NCBI GenBank assembly: GCA_026936325.1
Contig: JAPTHN010000002.1
Coordinates: 17,028,142-17,092,141 of the forward strand
Origin: Platynereis dumerilii
Taxonomy: Eukaryota; Annelida; Polychaeta; Phyllodocida; Nereididae
DNA: 64,000 nucleotides
Direction of reading: 5' to 3'
The notes under the pieces: generated by a model
What the model was told of the DNA's origin: nothing
The model's input: only the letters and a program-made list of their open reading frames with translations
Database searches by the model: none
Part shown: piece by piece, positions 11,522 to 26,394 of the stretch
How positions within the stretch are numbered: position 1 is the first letter of the stretch
Layout: each line of letters starts with the position of its first letter
Position numbers and translations under genes: made by a program

Positions 11522-12950
11522 AAATATTCGAACATGGTTTTAAATGAACCAATCCATTATGAAGAGGAAACTTTAACTAACTTACATGTTCACACTTTTT
11601 ATTCACAATTAAAGTGACAATTACAAATCATGTGTAAATGAAGTAGTTAAAGCACTATGAAGTGGTTATAGGCCTACTAGCATATTAAGATAATTCATGT
11701 TATCTCGTGTATCTTATTTAACAGGTATTCCACAATGCAGCATATCTGGCACAAAAGGAAGAATAAGTAATATTTTTCTGCAGTTTACTTCTTATTACAA
11801 AGAATATTGAGTGAATATGACTATTATAGCTGAATTAGGCCTACCGTTTTAAGATTACCAAAAATGGCAATACTTTTTTTGTTAGTTCATGAGTCATTTG
11901 CCATGGCATCCATTTTCTGAAGCACTTCACTCTTCTTATTGCAAATTTTTAAATAAATTTTCTCCTATTAAAAGAAAAAATCTTTGTCTTTTTATTTTAT
12001 TTAAACTTATTAAATCAAAATTTTGCTTACTCTAACATCAACCTTCTTACTTTAAAAAGTGATGGACGTTTCATTTAAAAATATGAGACCATGTGTTCTC
12101 CACAGACAGCTCTATATAACTTTTCCATCATAGTAAAATTTTAAAAAGTAATTTCATTTGCACAATAATACACAAATCTTAAAGAAAAATGTAAATGCCA
12201 GAGAGGAATGCAACAAAATTGGTCAACAGATTTTTGAGGTAGGCCTACAATGCAGTCTAATGAAAAAGAGAAGTGCATGTTGCTGCAACCTGGCACAGGG
12301 TTAGCTTTGGATGCTGTAGCATTGCAGCTCCAAAGAAATAGTTCCAATTTCATGGCACATTCACAAAGTTTCTATTCAACATTGAGGTAAACCAGAGTAC
12401 GACTCGGCAATCACATTCTCTAAGGAAGTAGATAGATGCCATCAACATACTCAGAAACAGCGCTGGTTTCTTCCAGACAAAATTTTGTGAGTTCCCCAAA
12501 CTCAGTTTTTGTGGACCGCTCGCTGCAGCTCGCAGAATTGCACACTTGCCACTAGATGGCAGCACATGACAGCATATGTTCTGCCAAGGCTGGAAAAAGC
12601 AGTGGCAACAACACAGTGGTCAACTTCTTGACAGGGTACAATGTGTAACAAAACTTTTTTTTTGGACAAATTATTCTCACATATTTGATGAATTACAGCA
12701 TTTTACGCAAATTTCCTTTAACTAAATTACACTATGTTGTTGAGTCGTGTCAGGTGGTGAAGATATCCCAGATAATTTCATAAGATACAAAACAACGAGA
12801 ATCGAATGGGTGGATGAATTAGACGTACTAAGAATAATTACAGTCATCTTTGGCATATTTAAAACTTTTTGCACATTTCCACAATTTACAGTTGCTAGCT
12901 GATATTACTATGCCCGTGCAACTCGTTTCTATCCACATGTCAGAGGACTG
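11522..12950. other. 3' flank of the peptide gene, otherwise featureless
   Basis: An AATAAA poly(A) signal at 11952-11957 and an ATTAAA-like word near 11609 could end the transcript. The rest has no recognisable exon or element. The word CCACTAGATGGCAGCA near 12550 resembles a CTCF core site. Confidence 0.4.
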
Positions 12951-12954
12951 GACT

Positions 12955-13045
12955 ACCAGGTATTAGCGACGTCACAAAGCTTTGTGAATCGGCGGAAGTC
13001 GATTCCCTTGTTTTCTTGACCAATCAAATCACAGAGATCGGTACT
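12955..13045. repeat. Dispersed repeat, copy 1 of a pair (with 30013-30107)
   Basis: About 90 bp are shared with 30013-30107, including CAGGTATTAG, GACGTCACAAAGC/GATGTCACAAAGC, TTTTCTTGACCAA and AATCACAGAGATCGGTACT. It is non-coding. A short related word (TGACGTCACAA) also appears near 20644 and 20708. Confidence 0.65.
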
Positions 13046-13090
13046 GAAACCTCTGAAATGTTAGTTATACATCGAAAATGAGTTGTATAA

Positions 13091-14727
13091 GGCCTGGTGC
13101 AAATTTTTGCGTATTTCGGGTGAAGCCAGCATTGTATCTCCAACAAAACCATGCCAAAGGTGGATGTTACATCCTGAGGTACCTTGTTATGTTTTAAACT
13201 ATTTTTTCAGTAAATGTTACAAATTTCAGGGCAATCGGTGCCATGGATCCAGATATCTGAGGTCTTGAACATCCAAAAATGGCAATTTTTTAGCATTTTA
13301 GCGTGACATGCATATTTTGAGCAATGTTTGACCCTTCATTTGGAAAATAATATTAACAATTTGTCGATGGAAAGCATTCTCAACTGTGACCATGGGAGTT
13401 CTGGTTCTATGACTATCAATTGCAATTTGATGCTCTGTGTATATGTCAGATAGTGTCAATTAGACTCCAAAGTGACAAATGAAGCCAAAAGTTTAAATTT
13501 TAGCAATTTCTGTTTAACAACTCTGTGTACCTGTTGGTTCACGATATTCTATGTTGAATTAACTCTCCCAGCGCAGTTTGAGGATCCTTCTATGCATATT
13601 AAACCTCATTTCCTTGTACACATGTCACATCTACTTGTTTGAATATCTTTTTATTGCTTTGTAAAATGTGTCCCGACCCTAACACCAAGTTTGTTGATAC
13701 CCTCAGTCCAACAAAGGTTGCCTACAAAAACCTTTTTACCAGAACATTGTCCCTCTGCAGTAACTCAACTGTTTAGGACCAAAAAGGATGCATAAACCTT
13801 TCTGAATTTTTAAAAAATGTTGAAAAATGCAATTTGTCCCGACCCTAACACCTCTGTCCCGACCCTAACACCTCCTGCTTTGCACCTCCATGTACACTGC
13901 AACTTCCAGGCTTTGGGTTAAGACAGACTCTGCAAGTCCTCTGGCTTATTAGAGATGGAAAAAATTGTCAAAATGAATATAGAAATTGTTTGGACCTGCA
14001 ACAATGAGGCAAAAAAAACTTAATATTAATATGATTTAAGATTATAAAATAACCTTCATTGATGAAAGTAAGAGCTATTAAAAGTTAAAAATTGAGTAAA
14101 GAATAATGTTAGACCAGCAAAGTGATTTAACTACGGCCAGTGGTTGCAGTTCATACATGTCTTTTTGTGATTTTCAGCTAGTGCCCCGACCCTGACCCTC
14201 CTACAAAATGTTCACTGCCATATCAGCATGTTATGTCTCCAATGCTCATAACTATATCTATTAGAAATTTATATTGCATACAAGGCTTTTTATGCAGAAC
14301 AACATTTCGGCATCTTTATCAATTTTGAAATAGGTAAATCTTTATTTGGTAAATAGTCAATTCGATCTTGTGTTAAAATGAGCTAATTTTTGAAAAACGA
14401 GAGTTTTGAATATTGGAACAATCTAAACAGTTCTGTGTCCCACAAAAATACGCATGCATGTGATTCATGGCCAAACAGGTTCAGAAAGTGATTAGATATG
14501 ACCAGCACAATACTTTTAAAAGAACTAACTCACACCAAAATAATATGCTTTGTTGTTGCTTCTTCCATTGAAAAAAATCACAATAGCTATGAAGGAAATC
14601 ATTACTTAACCCTGATTTTTTGCATACTTATTGCCACATATATGTACTTTAAATTGCAGCAAGATTCCGAGCAAAAATAACACCTTTATTTTTCACCCTC
14701 TTGTCACGCTCTTATTTGCACCAGGCC
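13091..14727. mobile_element. 1.64-kb non-autonomous TIR element with a repeated TGTCCCGACCCTAACACC motif
   Basis: The left end reads GGCCTGGTGCAAAT and the right end reads ATTTGCACCAGGCC. Both are flanked by ATAA, a 4-bp target duplication. Inside, TGTCCCGACCCTAACACC or close variants occur near 13669, 13835, 13853 and 14182. No transposase frame was found. Length and duplication size match the element at 40721-42362, but the TIR differs. Confidence 0.7.
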
Positions 14728-15390
14728 ATAAGCGACTTATACTCCATATATGACTCCTGAAAGATTTTTAACTGAATTTGTGGCTTTGTTGTCATTTTTA
14801 GGTGTGTTGTTTGCAGAAAAAGCAGTACAACATGCTAACTTAATCCCCAACAGTGGTATAACTAACAAATCTGTTGGTTATACCACGGCAAAAGCCAATA
14901 GAAAACTGTCTTGGTGGAGTATAACTGAGGTCATAACAAACCGTTGATTCCAGATTGGGCACTGTGATGTATTAATTTGCTCCACAAAAAATCAAATTTA
15001 ATGTAGTATACAACTGACACCTCCTTTCGGGTCCAACATGTATATTAACTTTATTGTGAAACATCTGCAGTAACTTGAAGTTCTTGGTTTGTGCAACCAG
15101 GGGCAGAATAAAATACATTGTATATCTGAAAACGGATAGAAATTTTGTTGGTTTTCTTTATTTCCTGTGTCAACCACTATCATCCATGAAGGAAATAGGC
15201 TATATGGTGATGGTAATGTACAGAATAAAACAGTTACTTATCAACTCGTGATAGGGAAAAATATGCATACCAAGCTGGTATTGATCTTCTGACATGAATT
15301 ATTAAAAGGATGTGCAACAATTCTACAGAAGTGCTTGAGTTTTCGCTCTCTCTGGATCTCAACGAGATTGCAAGTGTTATCACAAGTTTG

Positions 15391-18300
15391 ATGGAGCGAC
15401 TTCAACTGACCCTTCTGTCTCTGATCATCATTTGCCTTCAAGGGGCCTCATCTTCATCATTCACAATAGGTAAGTTTAGTTTCTTTGGGGTTGCCCTTTT
15501 TTCCTTTTTTTGTTTAGTTAAAAAATTAATATGATATGACATGCAGTCCACAGATTCAAATTTGAAGATTCCGGGTCATGGAATGTTCTAGTTGTCTGAA
15601 GACAGAATTCAGTCGAATCTTTGGCCGAAAGTTGTGATCAAGGATTCTAATCCAATAAGGTGTCCACTTAATATAGAAAAAATGACAAAGAACATCTGGT
15701 AACGTGAATATAATAGTACTTTCTGGTCACACAGTTGTATAAAAGCTCTATTTTTACACTAAGTTTGGCTTGGGGTATTGCAAAATCAGTGAAATATTAA
15801 CGGGTCACTTTAGTCCAAATTCAACTTATTATTTTCTGACTGCAAAATTACTGAAGAAAAATATATAAAATTGGGTTTTGAGCAAAATCTTCGAGTATGT
15901 TCTTTAAAATGACAAGTGACGCATACTCACCTACAGTATCAGACGAAAGTTTAGACCGCGTCAAACTTTTGTCAATATAAGGGAAAATGGGTGCTCAGCG
16001 AAAGAACTTCTGCATGGATTCTCTTGCCTATGCATCAGAGAAGTTCTACAATAGAGAAAACTTCAACTATTTTTATCACTTACTTGAATATGTGTGATAA
16101 ACAAACATTTCAGGTGGTCTAAACTTACGTCTGATACTACTTACATCTAAAAAGGCCTTTAATGGCATTGTACATTAGAAGAAAGGTGGGTAAATTATCC
16201 AATATTATTTTAGACAAGGTATTCAATCATGTTTCATGTGATTTAAAGGCAATGAGTCATGACACAGGAAAAAACATATTTTTAAATATTTTTATTAAAT
16301 TTGAACTGAAGGGGTAATAATGGTAATTCAATGAGCCAAAATTGTTAATAAATGAAAGTCAACTAAAACCCACATAGAAAATATATGTCTGACACATTTT
16401 ATACTTCTAATGGAGTATGACTACACTTGACACCCAGCCATAGTGCAAAAATGGTGTTTTTCAATAGGTTTTGTCTGACAGCCACCCATTTGAAGTATCA
16501 TAAAACAATGACCGAGGTGTTTACATTGACATCAGCATTAATTTGTCAGCCGAGCAAACTAATAGTATCAACAATAGCCAAATTTATCACAACAGGAGGC
16601 TTTTACATACATGCATAGGCCTACATGTACTGCATTCACCCAGGGGTCCTTCACAGGTAACAATAAATCATGTTTTTTAAACTACCAGTGTCTTTTGAGG
16701 AATTTTTTTGATCACATATACCTTTATTATGCCGCATGACAAATTGCACTGAATTTAATTGGTTTAAATTATAAAATATCATGCAACAATGAGATTTTCT
16801 TCAAAATTCAGATACATTCAGCACTTCCTTTGGAACTCACTACACGGTCAAGCCAACTTCATATACGAACTATACAGCTCTGAAGTATGAGTGCCTGTCA
16901 AGGGGATGGTACACTGCCACATTTCAAGGTAATTATGTTTATATAAATTGTGCATACAATTTTTGTAAGTTGCTATAAAGTTTGTTTACAAGTGTAATTA
17001 GTTTATTTTGGAATTCACATTCAGCATGTATAAGTAGTTCACACTTGGAGCCACAATAAAAATAGGTATAGTAACAAATAAATAATAGAACACGTATAGT
17101 ATAAATTGGTATAAAATTATAAAAACATTTAAGAGTTTAAAAAAATACTTTAAAAAAATTATTTGTAGCTAGCAGGGGCGAATGCCGGAGTAATTTTATT
17201 ATGAGAGAAAGATCTTGGGGTAGAATTACACAAAGGAAATTCATTGAAAACAAACAACTATTTAGGATGTAAAATGACAATCACTTTTCCGCAGATCTAT
17301 GATTATAGTATAGCTATAATGTTAACATAATGCAGTGCGTCAATGTTTTCAAAATTGTTGTAACAGTCAATAAGAAGTTATTTATCATGTTCACTGACTT
17401 CATGAGGGATTATCATGTGCCAAAAAATGTTACCTACAACGAGATTTTCTACCGTCATAATTTTTTTTGATGTTTCTGCAAAACGATATAATTTTCTTAA
17501 ATACGAGCGTGCAATAATCAGATGAGGAAAGATTAGACATGAAATGGTCAAAAATGGAGAGATCAGACAAGAAATAATCAGACAAAAACTGATTTGACAG
17601 ATAATTTTGTGTCTGATCTTTCCTTGCAGGTCTTGTTATTACTTTCTGAACTTACTTTGCCCGATTATGCTTGTCTTACCTTCCCTTGTCCGATTAGAGC
17701 ATTTTTGATTATTCCTTGTCTGGTTATTACTTGCCTGATCTGTCCTTGTCAGATTATTTCTTGCCTCATCTTTCCTTGTCTGATTATTGCTTGTTCGTTC
17801 TTTCCTTGTCAGATTATTCTTTTTAAGATCTTTCCTAATTTGCATATTCCTGTCCGATCTTTTTGCCAGTATATATCTCGTCCGGATTTTTCTACTAATG
17901 ATTATTACTTGTCGGATATTCAGTGATTATGGTTAGTCTGACTTTTCTTTTCCAATTATTACTTGCCTGATCTTCTCATGTCTGATCTTCCCTTGCCTGA
18001 CTATTGCTTTCTGATCTTCTCTTGTCTGATTATTGTCTGATTTTTTAATTGTCAGATTATTGCTTGTCTGAACTTCCCTTGTCTGATTATTGATCTTCTC
18101 TTGTCTGATTTTTCCTTGTCTGATTATTGCTTGTCTGATCTTCTCTTATCTGATTTATCCTTGTCTGATTATTGCTTGTCTGATCTTAACTTGTCTGAAT
18201 GCTGATCTTCTCTTGTCTGATTTTTCCTTGTCTGATACATCCTTGTCTGATCTTCTCTTGTCTGACCTTCTCTTGTCTGACCTTCTCTTGTCTGATCTTC

Positions 18301-21300
18301 TCTTGTCTGATCTTCTCTTGTCTTATCTTCTCTTGTCTGATCTTCGCAAGTCTGATTTTCTCTTGTCTGATTTTTCCGTGTTTGATTATTGCTTGTCTGA
18401 TATTCTCTTGTCTAATTTTCCCCTGCCTGACAATTAATTGTTGGATATTTCTTTGTCAGATTAGTATTTGTCTGACCTTCTCCTATCTATTATTTTCCAG
18501 TCTGATCTTTCCCAGTTGGAATATTGCTTGTCTAGTCTTTCCTTGTCTGATCATGTCCGAGTAGCGCATGTCTAACCTTTTCTTGGCTAATCATTACACG
18601 TCTAATCATTGCATATCCTTGTCTTTTGTCTGATTCTTGTCCTTTGATCAATACTTCAAAGTTAGCTAAAATATGTCAAATTAGATACATTCCATGAGTA
18701 ATCATGTACAAAATAAAGCACCTATGGAGGAAAGAATTACAAGTTTTCCCATCAAACAACACATAAACTGATGATGTCATGCACATCTTATGCAAATGAG
18801 CACTGAGCAGTGCCCATCCCTGTAGGTTAGTGAATGCAATATAAGTTTGTAGCAAAGAAAATATACTACTAAGCAGATAGTCCTGCTCTTGATCTGAGTG
18901 CAAACTACAAAAATCATGATATGAAAGTAGCAGGTATATGCATCTGCCTTGAAAAACGGAAGTCACGCGACATTTAAAAAAAAAACCTCAAGTGTGAACA
19001 GTAGCATCCATGAAGGTTGGGCTTATGGCCTTTTTAAGAGAGTACTTTCAGATGACTTACAGTCCTCGTCATACTTACGTGGAATCTCAAGTTCTTTTCT
19101 ATGCTGTTGAACTGTGATGTCAGAGATGACTCTATTCTAGCATTGCAATATATGTACAGTTGCTCTCGAAAGTAAGTACACCCCATGCTATTTTTCAAAC
19201 TTATGTCTCTCAAAGGTACAAATTATGATATATTCACAAACTAACAATAAAATAATGTCATCTTAATACATGGGCATGCAATTACATCACTAATTCACAA
19301 ATTCGGTGCCCGGCTAAATTAATACAGTTAAGTATGGAAAAAATGGTCATTGCAAAAGTAAGTACACCCTTCTAATTTCAGGCAGTCAATACCTTTGGTT
19401 TCCGAATCGGGTCACCAAAATAGCTTGTAGACGCTTCCTTTTCCCTTGAATAAGGTTCTTACATCTTTGCACTGGAACCTGCGGCCATGCCCCCTTGTTA
19501 AACCGTGTAACCACTGAATGTCTGAGAGATTCTCTGCATTGGCCCCCTTTTTGAGGTCAAACCACAACATTTCGATGGGATATCTCATTTGGGATTTAGT
19601 TAGATCATACCAAAAGCTTGTATTTATTTCCATTTATTTTGGATTTAGCTGACATACTTGTGTGCTTGTGATTGTTGTCTTGCTGGAACACCCAAGAGCA
19701 CTTTAAACCAAGCTATACTTCAGCAATTGGGCAACATTATCTCCTAGGACTTAATAAATTATATAAATAGAGCTTTGAATTCATGATTCCTTCTACATGA
19801 ACCAGTTTTCCAGTTTCAGATGAGGGAAAAAACCCACTCTGCATGATGTTCCCACCTTCATGCTTCACTGTTGGTACCAGGTTCTCCTCTTGGAAAGCCG
19901 TGTTTGCTTTGCAGCAGATGTATCGGTTGTTCATCTGACCTTAGAATTCAATTCTAGGATCATCTGTCCTAAGAATATTTGCCATAGAGTCTTCTGGTTT
20001 ATCAAAAATGCTTCTGGGCAAAGTATAGGCCTGCTTCCTTGTGTTTTTTTATCAGCATGGGCTTGTTTCTGGGTGTTCTGGCAGTGACGCCTTCTTTATT
20101 CAAATGCGTCCACATAGTTAACGTGTTGACATGTATTCCAGACGATGTCTGTTACTCTTGTAATTATGTGGATGTAACCTTAGGGCATTTGCTGCTTCCT
20201 GTATCAATTTCTTGGAAGTTCTGCAAGACATCTTTGTTGGTATTCCCATCTTGCTTGATAAGTTTGCGTATTTTTGCTCCTTCCATTTGAATAACACTTC
20301 CTGATAGTAGATACGTGAACCCCAAAATGTGCGGAAATATTCTTAGATATCCAAATTCATCATAATATGTGTAAATAATAATATTTCTTAGCCTTTTAGG
20401 CAGTTCCTAAGTTCTTGGCATTTCAACTGACCCATCCATCACACCATAATGACTTAAAGTTGCCCTGAATGATAAATCATTTTGTTAAATATTGGTGGTT
20501 TCATACACAGTATAATATAAGCTTGTGTTGAATAATATTTTTGACTAATAATTGGACTTATAACATTGATTCCATAAATTATTTAGTTATTTCTTGTTCT
20601 TTTTCAAGATAGTTCCTCCATCCTCCAGCACATCCATTGTTCATGACGTCACAATGACCATTGTTAAAAATGCATTGCTACAAGTTGACAAATTCTAACA
20701 ATGGTGATGACGTCACAAAGCAGAAAGCAATCAAGCCTCTGATTTTTTTCCGTGCGTACCCGAAATAAATCCAGGGGTCATTCAGTGCATTTGTTGGGTC
20801 ATTTCAACAGGAAAAAATAATCCTACAACAAAGAAATTTTACACACTTATCAAAACGAGCCCACTGCACAAGACTATGTAAAAATTAGAGAAAGTTTTTT
20901 CCATCCCAACCTATCATTCAGGGTAACTTTAATAAGCAAATTTAAGGATAATCAATTGTTAAGTACTGCTAAGGAAGATGGAAATTAAAATAAAGGTGCC
21001 AAAATCAACCAGGCGGAACAACAAACATTTTAGGGTTGCAAGACAAAAGCAGATTGACCAAAAGAGAAGGAATAAAGCAACTAAAAGGCTAATTATTGTG
21101 AGGGTGTACTTACTTTTGCAATGGGTTATTTTCTCATTTGAGGTCAAAGGTCAAAATGACCTTGATATTTCAAGAAACCAATATTACATATTATGTAAGA
21201 CTTCAAAGAGATACACATTATTGCAAAAATGAGATAATAGCCATGACCCAATTTCAGATAATGAGCCAAATGCAATAATCCTGCAGGGGTGTACTTACTT

Positions 21301-24300
21301 TCGAGAGCAACTGTAAATTAACTACAAGCTGTGATGTCATTTCAAACTGGGTCAGATTCCCCAGCTTCTAGCCAATGTTGATCCTCCTGAACTGAGCGTC
21401 ACAGTTTCAACACAGTGTCAGAGCAAGAATTTTATCAGGGATAGCCCCTACAACCACGTCATTACAGCTTGATAGCCATTGGGCTGACAGTTAACTACGC
21501 ATCACAGTTCAAACATTGATATATTGAAGGAAGCATTACATTTGTGATCCTAATGATTTATCACAGCAATCACCAGTCTAATCCCACCAAATGGCAGCTT
21601 TGTGAGCATTCACAGTAGACAACTGTTATAATCCCCACAGAGTTGTTTGATTAATCTACAAACTTGCTAACTTACAACTTTAAACTTTGATGGAAGTTGA
21701 TATAAACAGAAGGCTTTGACAATTTGTTTGTAAACACAAGGCTAATGTTATGTTTATTTGTTCTGGCAGCCTATTAGCTGAGAGGCTGTTGTATGGGTTT
21801 TCCCAGACCCAATTTTCACTCTGACATTGTGTTGAAACTGTGATGCTCAGTTTGGTGGATTTGCATAGAAAAGAACTTGAGATTCCATGTAAGTATGACA
21901 AGGACTTTAAGCTGAATACAAGTAGAGAAACAAATCATTTTATCCTTAGGCAGGCTTTTCTAACTGCATTAGCATTCCAATAAGGTGCAACAAAACTGAT
22001 CTTTTATATATTGTAAGGCACTCCAGAGCACTGGGAAGAGCTTGCCCGGATTCACCGTATCATCACAACAAAGATTTCTTTGAGAACTACGATATGGATA
22101 GGAGGAGCGCCAAGAGCAAGTGGCTCTGGTCCAGTTGATATGACATCAGGTTACTTGGATGTTGGAGGTCTTGCAGGTAAAAAAGAAACTATTGCATTAT
22201 TTTCACCCTTGCAATTTGCAAATGAGTTTAATATGATATTTTTGTATCACTGAAAACATTACAGCGAAACACTTTGATATAGAATTAAAGTGGACTGTGG
22301 CACTGTGAAAATGGCACTTTGTGTGTCATCATGCTGATGATTTGTCATGATCAAACTCAATACTTTCAATGCTAATTTGATTGAGGAGACTAATCCCACT
22401 TGTTGGTGACAGCCAAACGAAAGGATTATGCATCTGCGGAGAAGATGAAATTTCATCGGCTATCATGAGTCACGAAGTGCAATTTTCACAGGGCCACAGT
22501 CCACTTTAATTCTATATCAAAGTGTTTCACTGTAAGAGCATATCTTACCATTAATGTCACTCCTAAATTAGCATGTATAAAGGCAAGCGCACCATGCATG
22601 TACTTTAGTTTAAGCAAAAGCACGTTCCTGAGCTGTTTGGGTGGGTGCTTGCCTCAAGGCCGACATTCCCCTGTTTGTTTATTTCTGGATTTTTCTGATA
22701 CAACAAATAACTTTTAGTGATGTGATTTATGGCTAGTTCTCACGGAGACGTATCAGAGGGTTTAAGTGACGGCGTTTCTTATATTTCCAGGAAAGGGCAA
22801 AGATTTGAGCATGTTCGCCGTCAATTTTGGCTTTACGGCGCAACAGGAACAGCATGCGTCGCTTTAAGAGGTCTTTCTACGCAATTCCTAGAAATTTGAC
22901 GATGCAGGAAAAAAAGATTCAACCGGTTGAATCTTTGCGAGGAAAGAAGTGGTGAAGCAAGAAGAAGCGTAAAAAGAAATCAGTGCGCGCCGCAGATTTT
23001 TAAAGTTGCGACGCACAAAGAAGAGCTTCGACGCAGAAACAGCAGTGTAGCAGAAAGCTCTTGCTTCATGTCACATGTTTCAGACACGCGTCGCAGAAAG
23101 ACACATGTTCGACGCACGTGAGAGGGTGCGCGCCGCGTCTTTTGGACCCCCAATGCAGCAGACAGAGTGGCGCCTGAGTGCATGCGTTGTTCTATTTTTA
23201 GCATCAACCCTTTGTCTGCGTGTCACCCTCTTTTTGCGCAGCGGCTGGGGCAGCAGCAGCGAAGCAGGGGGGGCGAAGGAGGGGGAAAGAGGCGGTCCGC
23301 ACCCTGCATATATATAGAGGAGGCCAGTTTAGAGCACCATACCCACTCAGACCTTCGACCAGAACACACCTAGAATCCACGACACTATTATCAACTGCTA
23401 CATTTGCTGCTACTTTTGTTGCTACAATTGTACTTCAAATTGCTGCTACAACATGGGACCAAAGAGGAGAAAGGGCACCGTCGTCACCAGGGCACCAACC
23501 AAGCTCAGCACCAGGTCAACACTCCACACTCCTGGGAGCACTCCAGTGACAACTCCAGCTACAACTCCAGCTGCAACTCCTCTCCATGAACCTTCAGATG
23601 CTGCAGTGACTGCCTTCTTTACTACAGCCATGGCAGACCTCTCTCTACCTGGGCTCTACACCTCCACTACAGCTGGCAGCCAGACGAAGACCACCACTTC
23701 AACCACCAAAGCCACTGTCGTCAGCGAGACCATCTTCGAGGGCCGGCCAGAAGACAACACAACAGAAGAAGATTCTTCAGTTGAACTCTTTGAAGAGGAA
23801 GGAGACAAGCCTGCTGACAAGCCTGCCAAGCCTGCTGCCAAGCCTGCTGACAAGCCTGCCAAGCCTGCTGCCAAGCCTGCTGCCAAGCCTGCTGCCAAGC
23901 CTGCTGCCAAGCCTGCTGACAAGCCTGCTGCCAAGTCTTCCACGGGTCTTCCAGAGCCTACTGCCAGGTCTACTCCAAAGAAGCAGACTCCAAAGAAGCA
24001 GACTCCAAAGAAGCAGACTCCAAAGAAGCAGACTCCGAAGAAGCAGACTCCCAAGAAAACAGCAGAGAGCCAGCCTGTTCTTGCTCTAGACAGAGTGGCC
24101 ATCCATGAGGACACCTTCGAGGAGGAAGAAGAAGACTCTGCTGATGACACCCCTGCAGCTGCTGAAGCCAAGTCCAAGGGCAAGAAGGGCAAAGGGAAGG
24201 CCCCCAAGCCAAACATCCGCAACAACCTGGGCATCACAGCTGAACAAGAAGATGACCTCATCAACTGGTACAAGGAGCATCCTGTGCTGTACATGAAGGG

Positions 24301-26359
24301 GACCAGAGGCTACAAGGGGAACGAGAAGCTGCTGCTGGACTCAGAAAAAGCAAAGGAGCTGGGCCCCAAGTACACCTCCCACGACATCTTCAACTGGAGG
24401 AAGACAGTGCGCACTCACTTCTCCAGACTCGTCAGGCCTGAAGCTTCAGGAGCCGCCAGGAAGGAGACGCTCACAGAGAGGGACGAGTACATCCTGAACA
24501 ACTGTCGGTTCCTGAAGGACTCCATCGTCCACAAGCCAGGGAAGGAGCTGTCCGCCATCTCTCAACTGTCTGCCAACCGGCCAGCCTCAGACTCCGATGA
24601 TGAAAGCTACAACCCTGAGGATTCCCTGCCAGCTTCCTATGACATGAAGGACCTGCCACCTGAACAGCCAGCACAGGACAGACCTGACAGCCAGCAGTCC
24701 CAAGTCTTCCCTGGAGCACCAAAGCCTGGAGCCGCTGCCAAGGGAACCAAGAGGAAGGCCCCAGGAGATGAAGCCATGCACTCCGCCATGCACGTCATCG
24801 CAGGCAGCATGCAAGCCATGTCCTCCGCCAAGAAAATCCTGAAAGGCTCTGGCTGCAAGATGTGCCCCGACCACCAGGAGTTGACACCCGACCAGGAGTA
24901 CTGGAGGATGAAGTGCCAGGACCTCTACCACGTGGGAGTGCACGCCAGCCCTGAAATCAGGAGGCAGATGGTCAGGACCATTGCAGAGGCCGCCCTCTAC
25001 TGGGATGATGAGGTCACCCGCCAGTCAAGACAGCATCAGGAGCACACCTTCCAGCCTCCTCATCCTCCTCAGCGCCTGCAGATGCCACCTCCTCCTCATC
25101 CTCCTCCTTCTTCGACGTATGTGCCATCACACCACCAGCACCATCCCCAGGCTTCCAGCAGCAGCCATCACTACCAGCAGCACCAGCCCAGGGAAGGAGG
25201 ATCCTCCAGGCAGACTCCCAGCTACACCCCGATGCAGCCCAGCCACTCCACCATGACACTGATGATGGATGCACAGGAGAGCCCCGAGAAGTACGGCTAC
25301 CCCCCTGGACCCAGCTTTGGTCAACCGGCCGCCCATCACCAGCACCAGCCTTCCCCTTCGCCCAGTTGGACTTCAGGTCTCCTTTCTCCACGAAAGTAGA
25401 AGACCAGATGCAGCAAAGACAACAAAAAACCTTGGCCCTTTTAAGGGCCACCAAATCCTCCCAAAAGGGCAGGCCACGTACACATCTTATGTTGACAAAA
25501 AAAAAAGAGCTTGTGTTGACCGAAAAGAGCCAAAAAAGAGCAAAAAAAACGTTGACAATCCCCAAAAAAAAAGTCCCCCAAAAAAAAAGTCCCCCAAAAC
25601 AAAAGTCCGGTCCTGGCCTTCATTAAAAGTAATCACCTTCATAAAAGCAAGGTGCTAGTTCCCCCTTTCTTTGCCCCAAAACATACCAAGTGCAGCACTA
25701 GTACAAGTGCTGCATTCTTTGGTATAAACATATTTTTATTGCACTAGTACAAGTGCATGAATTTCTTAATTAAAATGTAATGCACTAGTACAAGTGCTTT
25801 GCTTTTAAAAATTGTGTTGGTTGGTTGCACTAGTACAAGTGCATCACTTTGTAATTTCACTTGTCTAGCTCAAGTGGCAGGTAGATAGCTAGATAGCTAG
25901 CTAGATAGATAGAAAGATAGATAGCTAGATAGATAGCTAGATAGATAGCTTGATAGATGGAACACAATGCTCGTTACATATATACACTGCAGCAAAAGAA
26001 AAGCAGTTGTCGTCACTTTGCAGGGATTGGACTTGGATAGATAGATAGATAGCTTGATAGATAGCTAGATAGATAGCTAGATAGATAGATAGATAGATAG
26101 CTTGATAGATGGAACACAATGCTCGTTACATATATACACTGCAGCAAAAGAAAAGCAGTTGTCGTCACTTTGCAGGGATTGGACTTGGATAGATAGATAG
26201 ATAGCTTGATAGATAGCTAGATAGATAGCTAGATAGATAGATAGATAGATAGCTTGATAGATGGAACACAATGCTCGTTACATATATACACTGCAGCAAA
26301 AGAAAAGCAGTTGTCGTCACTTTGCAGGGATTGGACTTGGATAGATAGATAGATAGCTT

Positions 26360-26394
<35 letters not shown>

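Noticed and set aside
17594-18564. Open frames reading CLIFPCLI or LLLSDLLLSD
   Set aside because: Produced by the 15-bp minisatellite, whose length is a multiple of three.
23656-24294. 212-aa open frame opposite the Harbinger DNA-binding gene
   Set aside because: It is the antisense of the lysine/proline repeats (reads as GVCFF and AGLAAGL repeats); no independent start context or family match.
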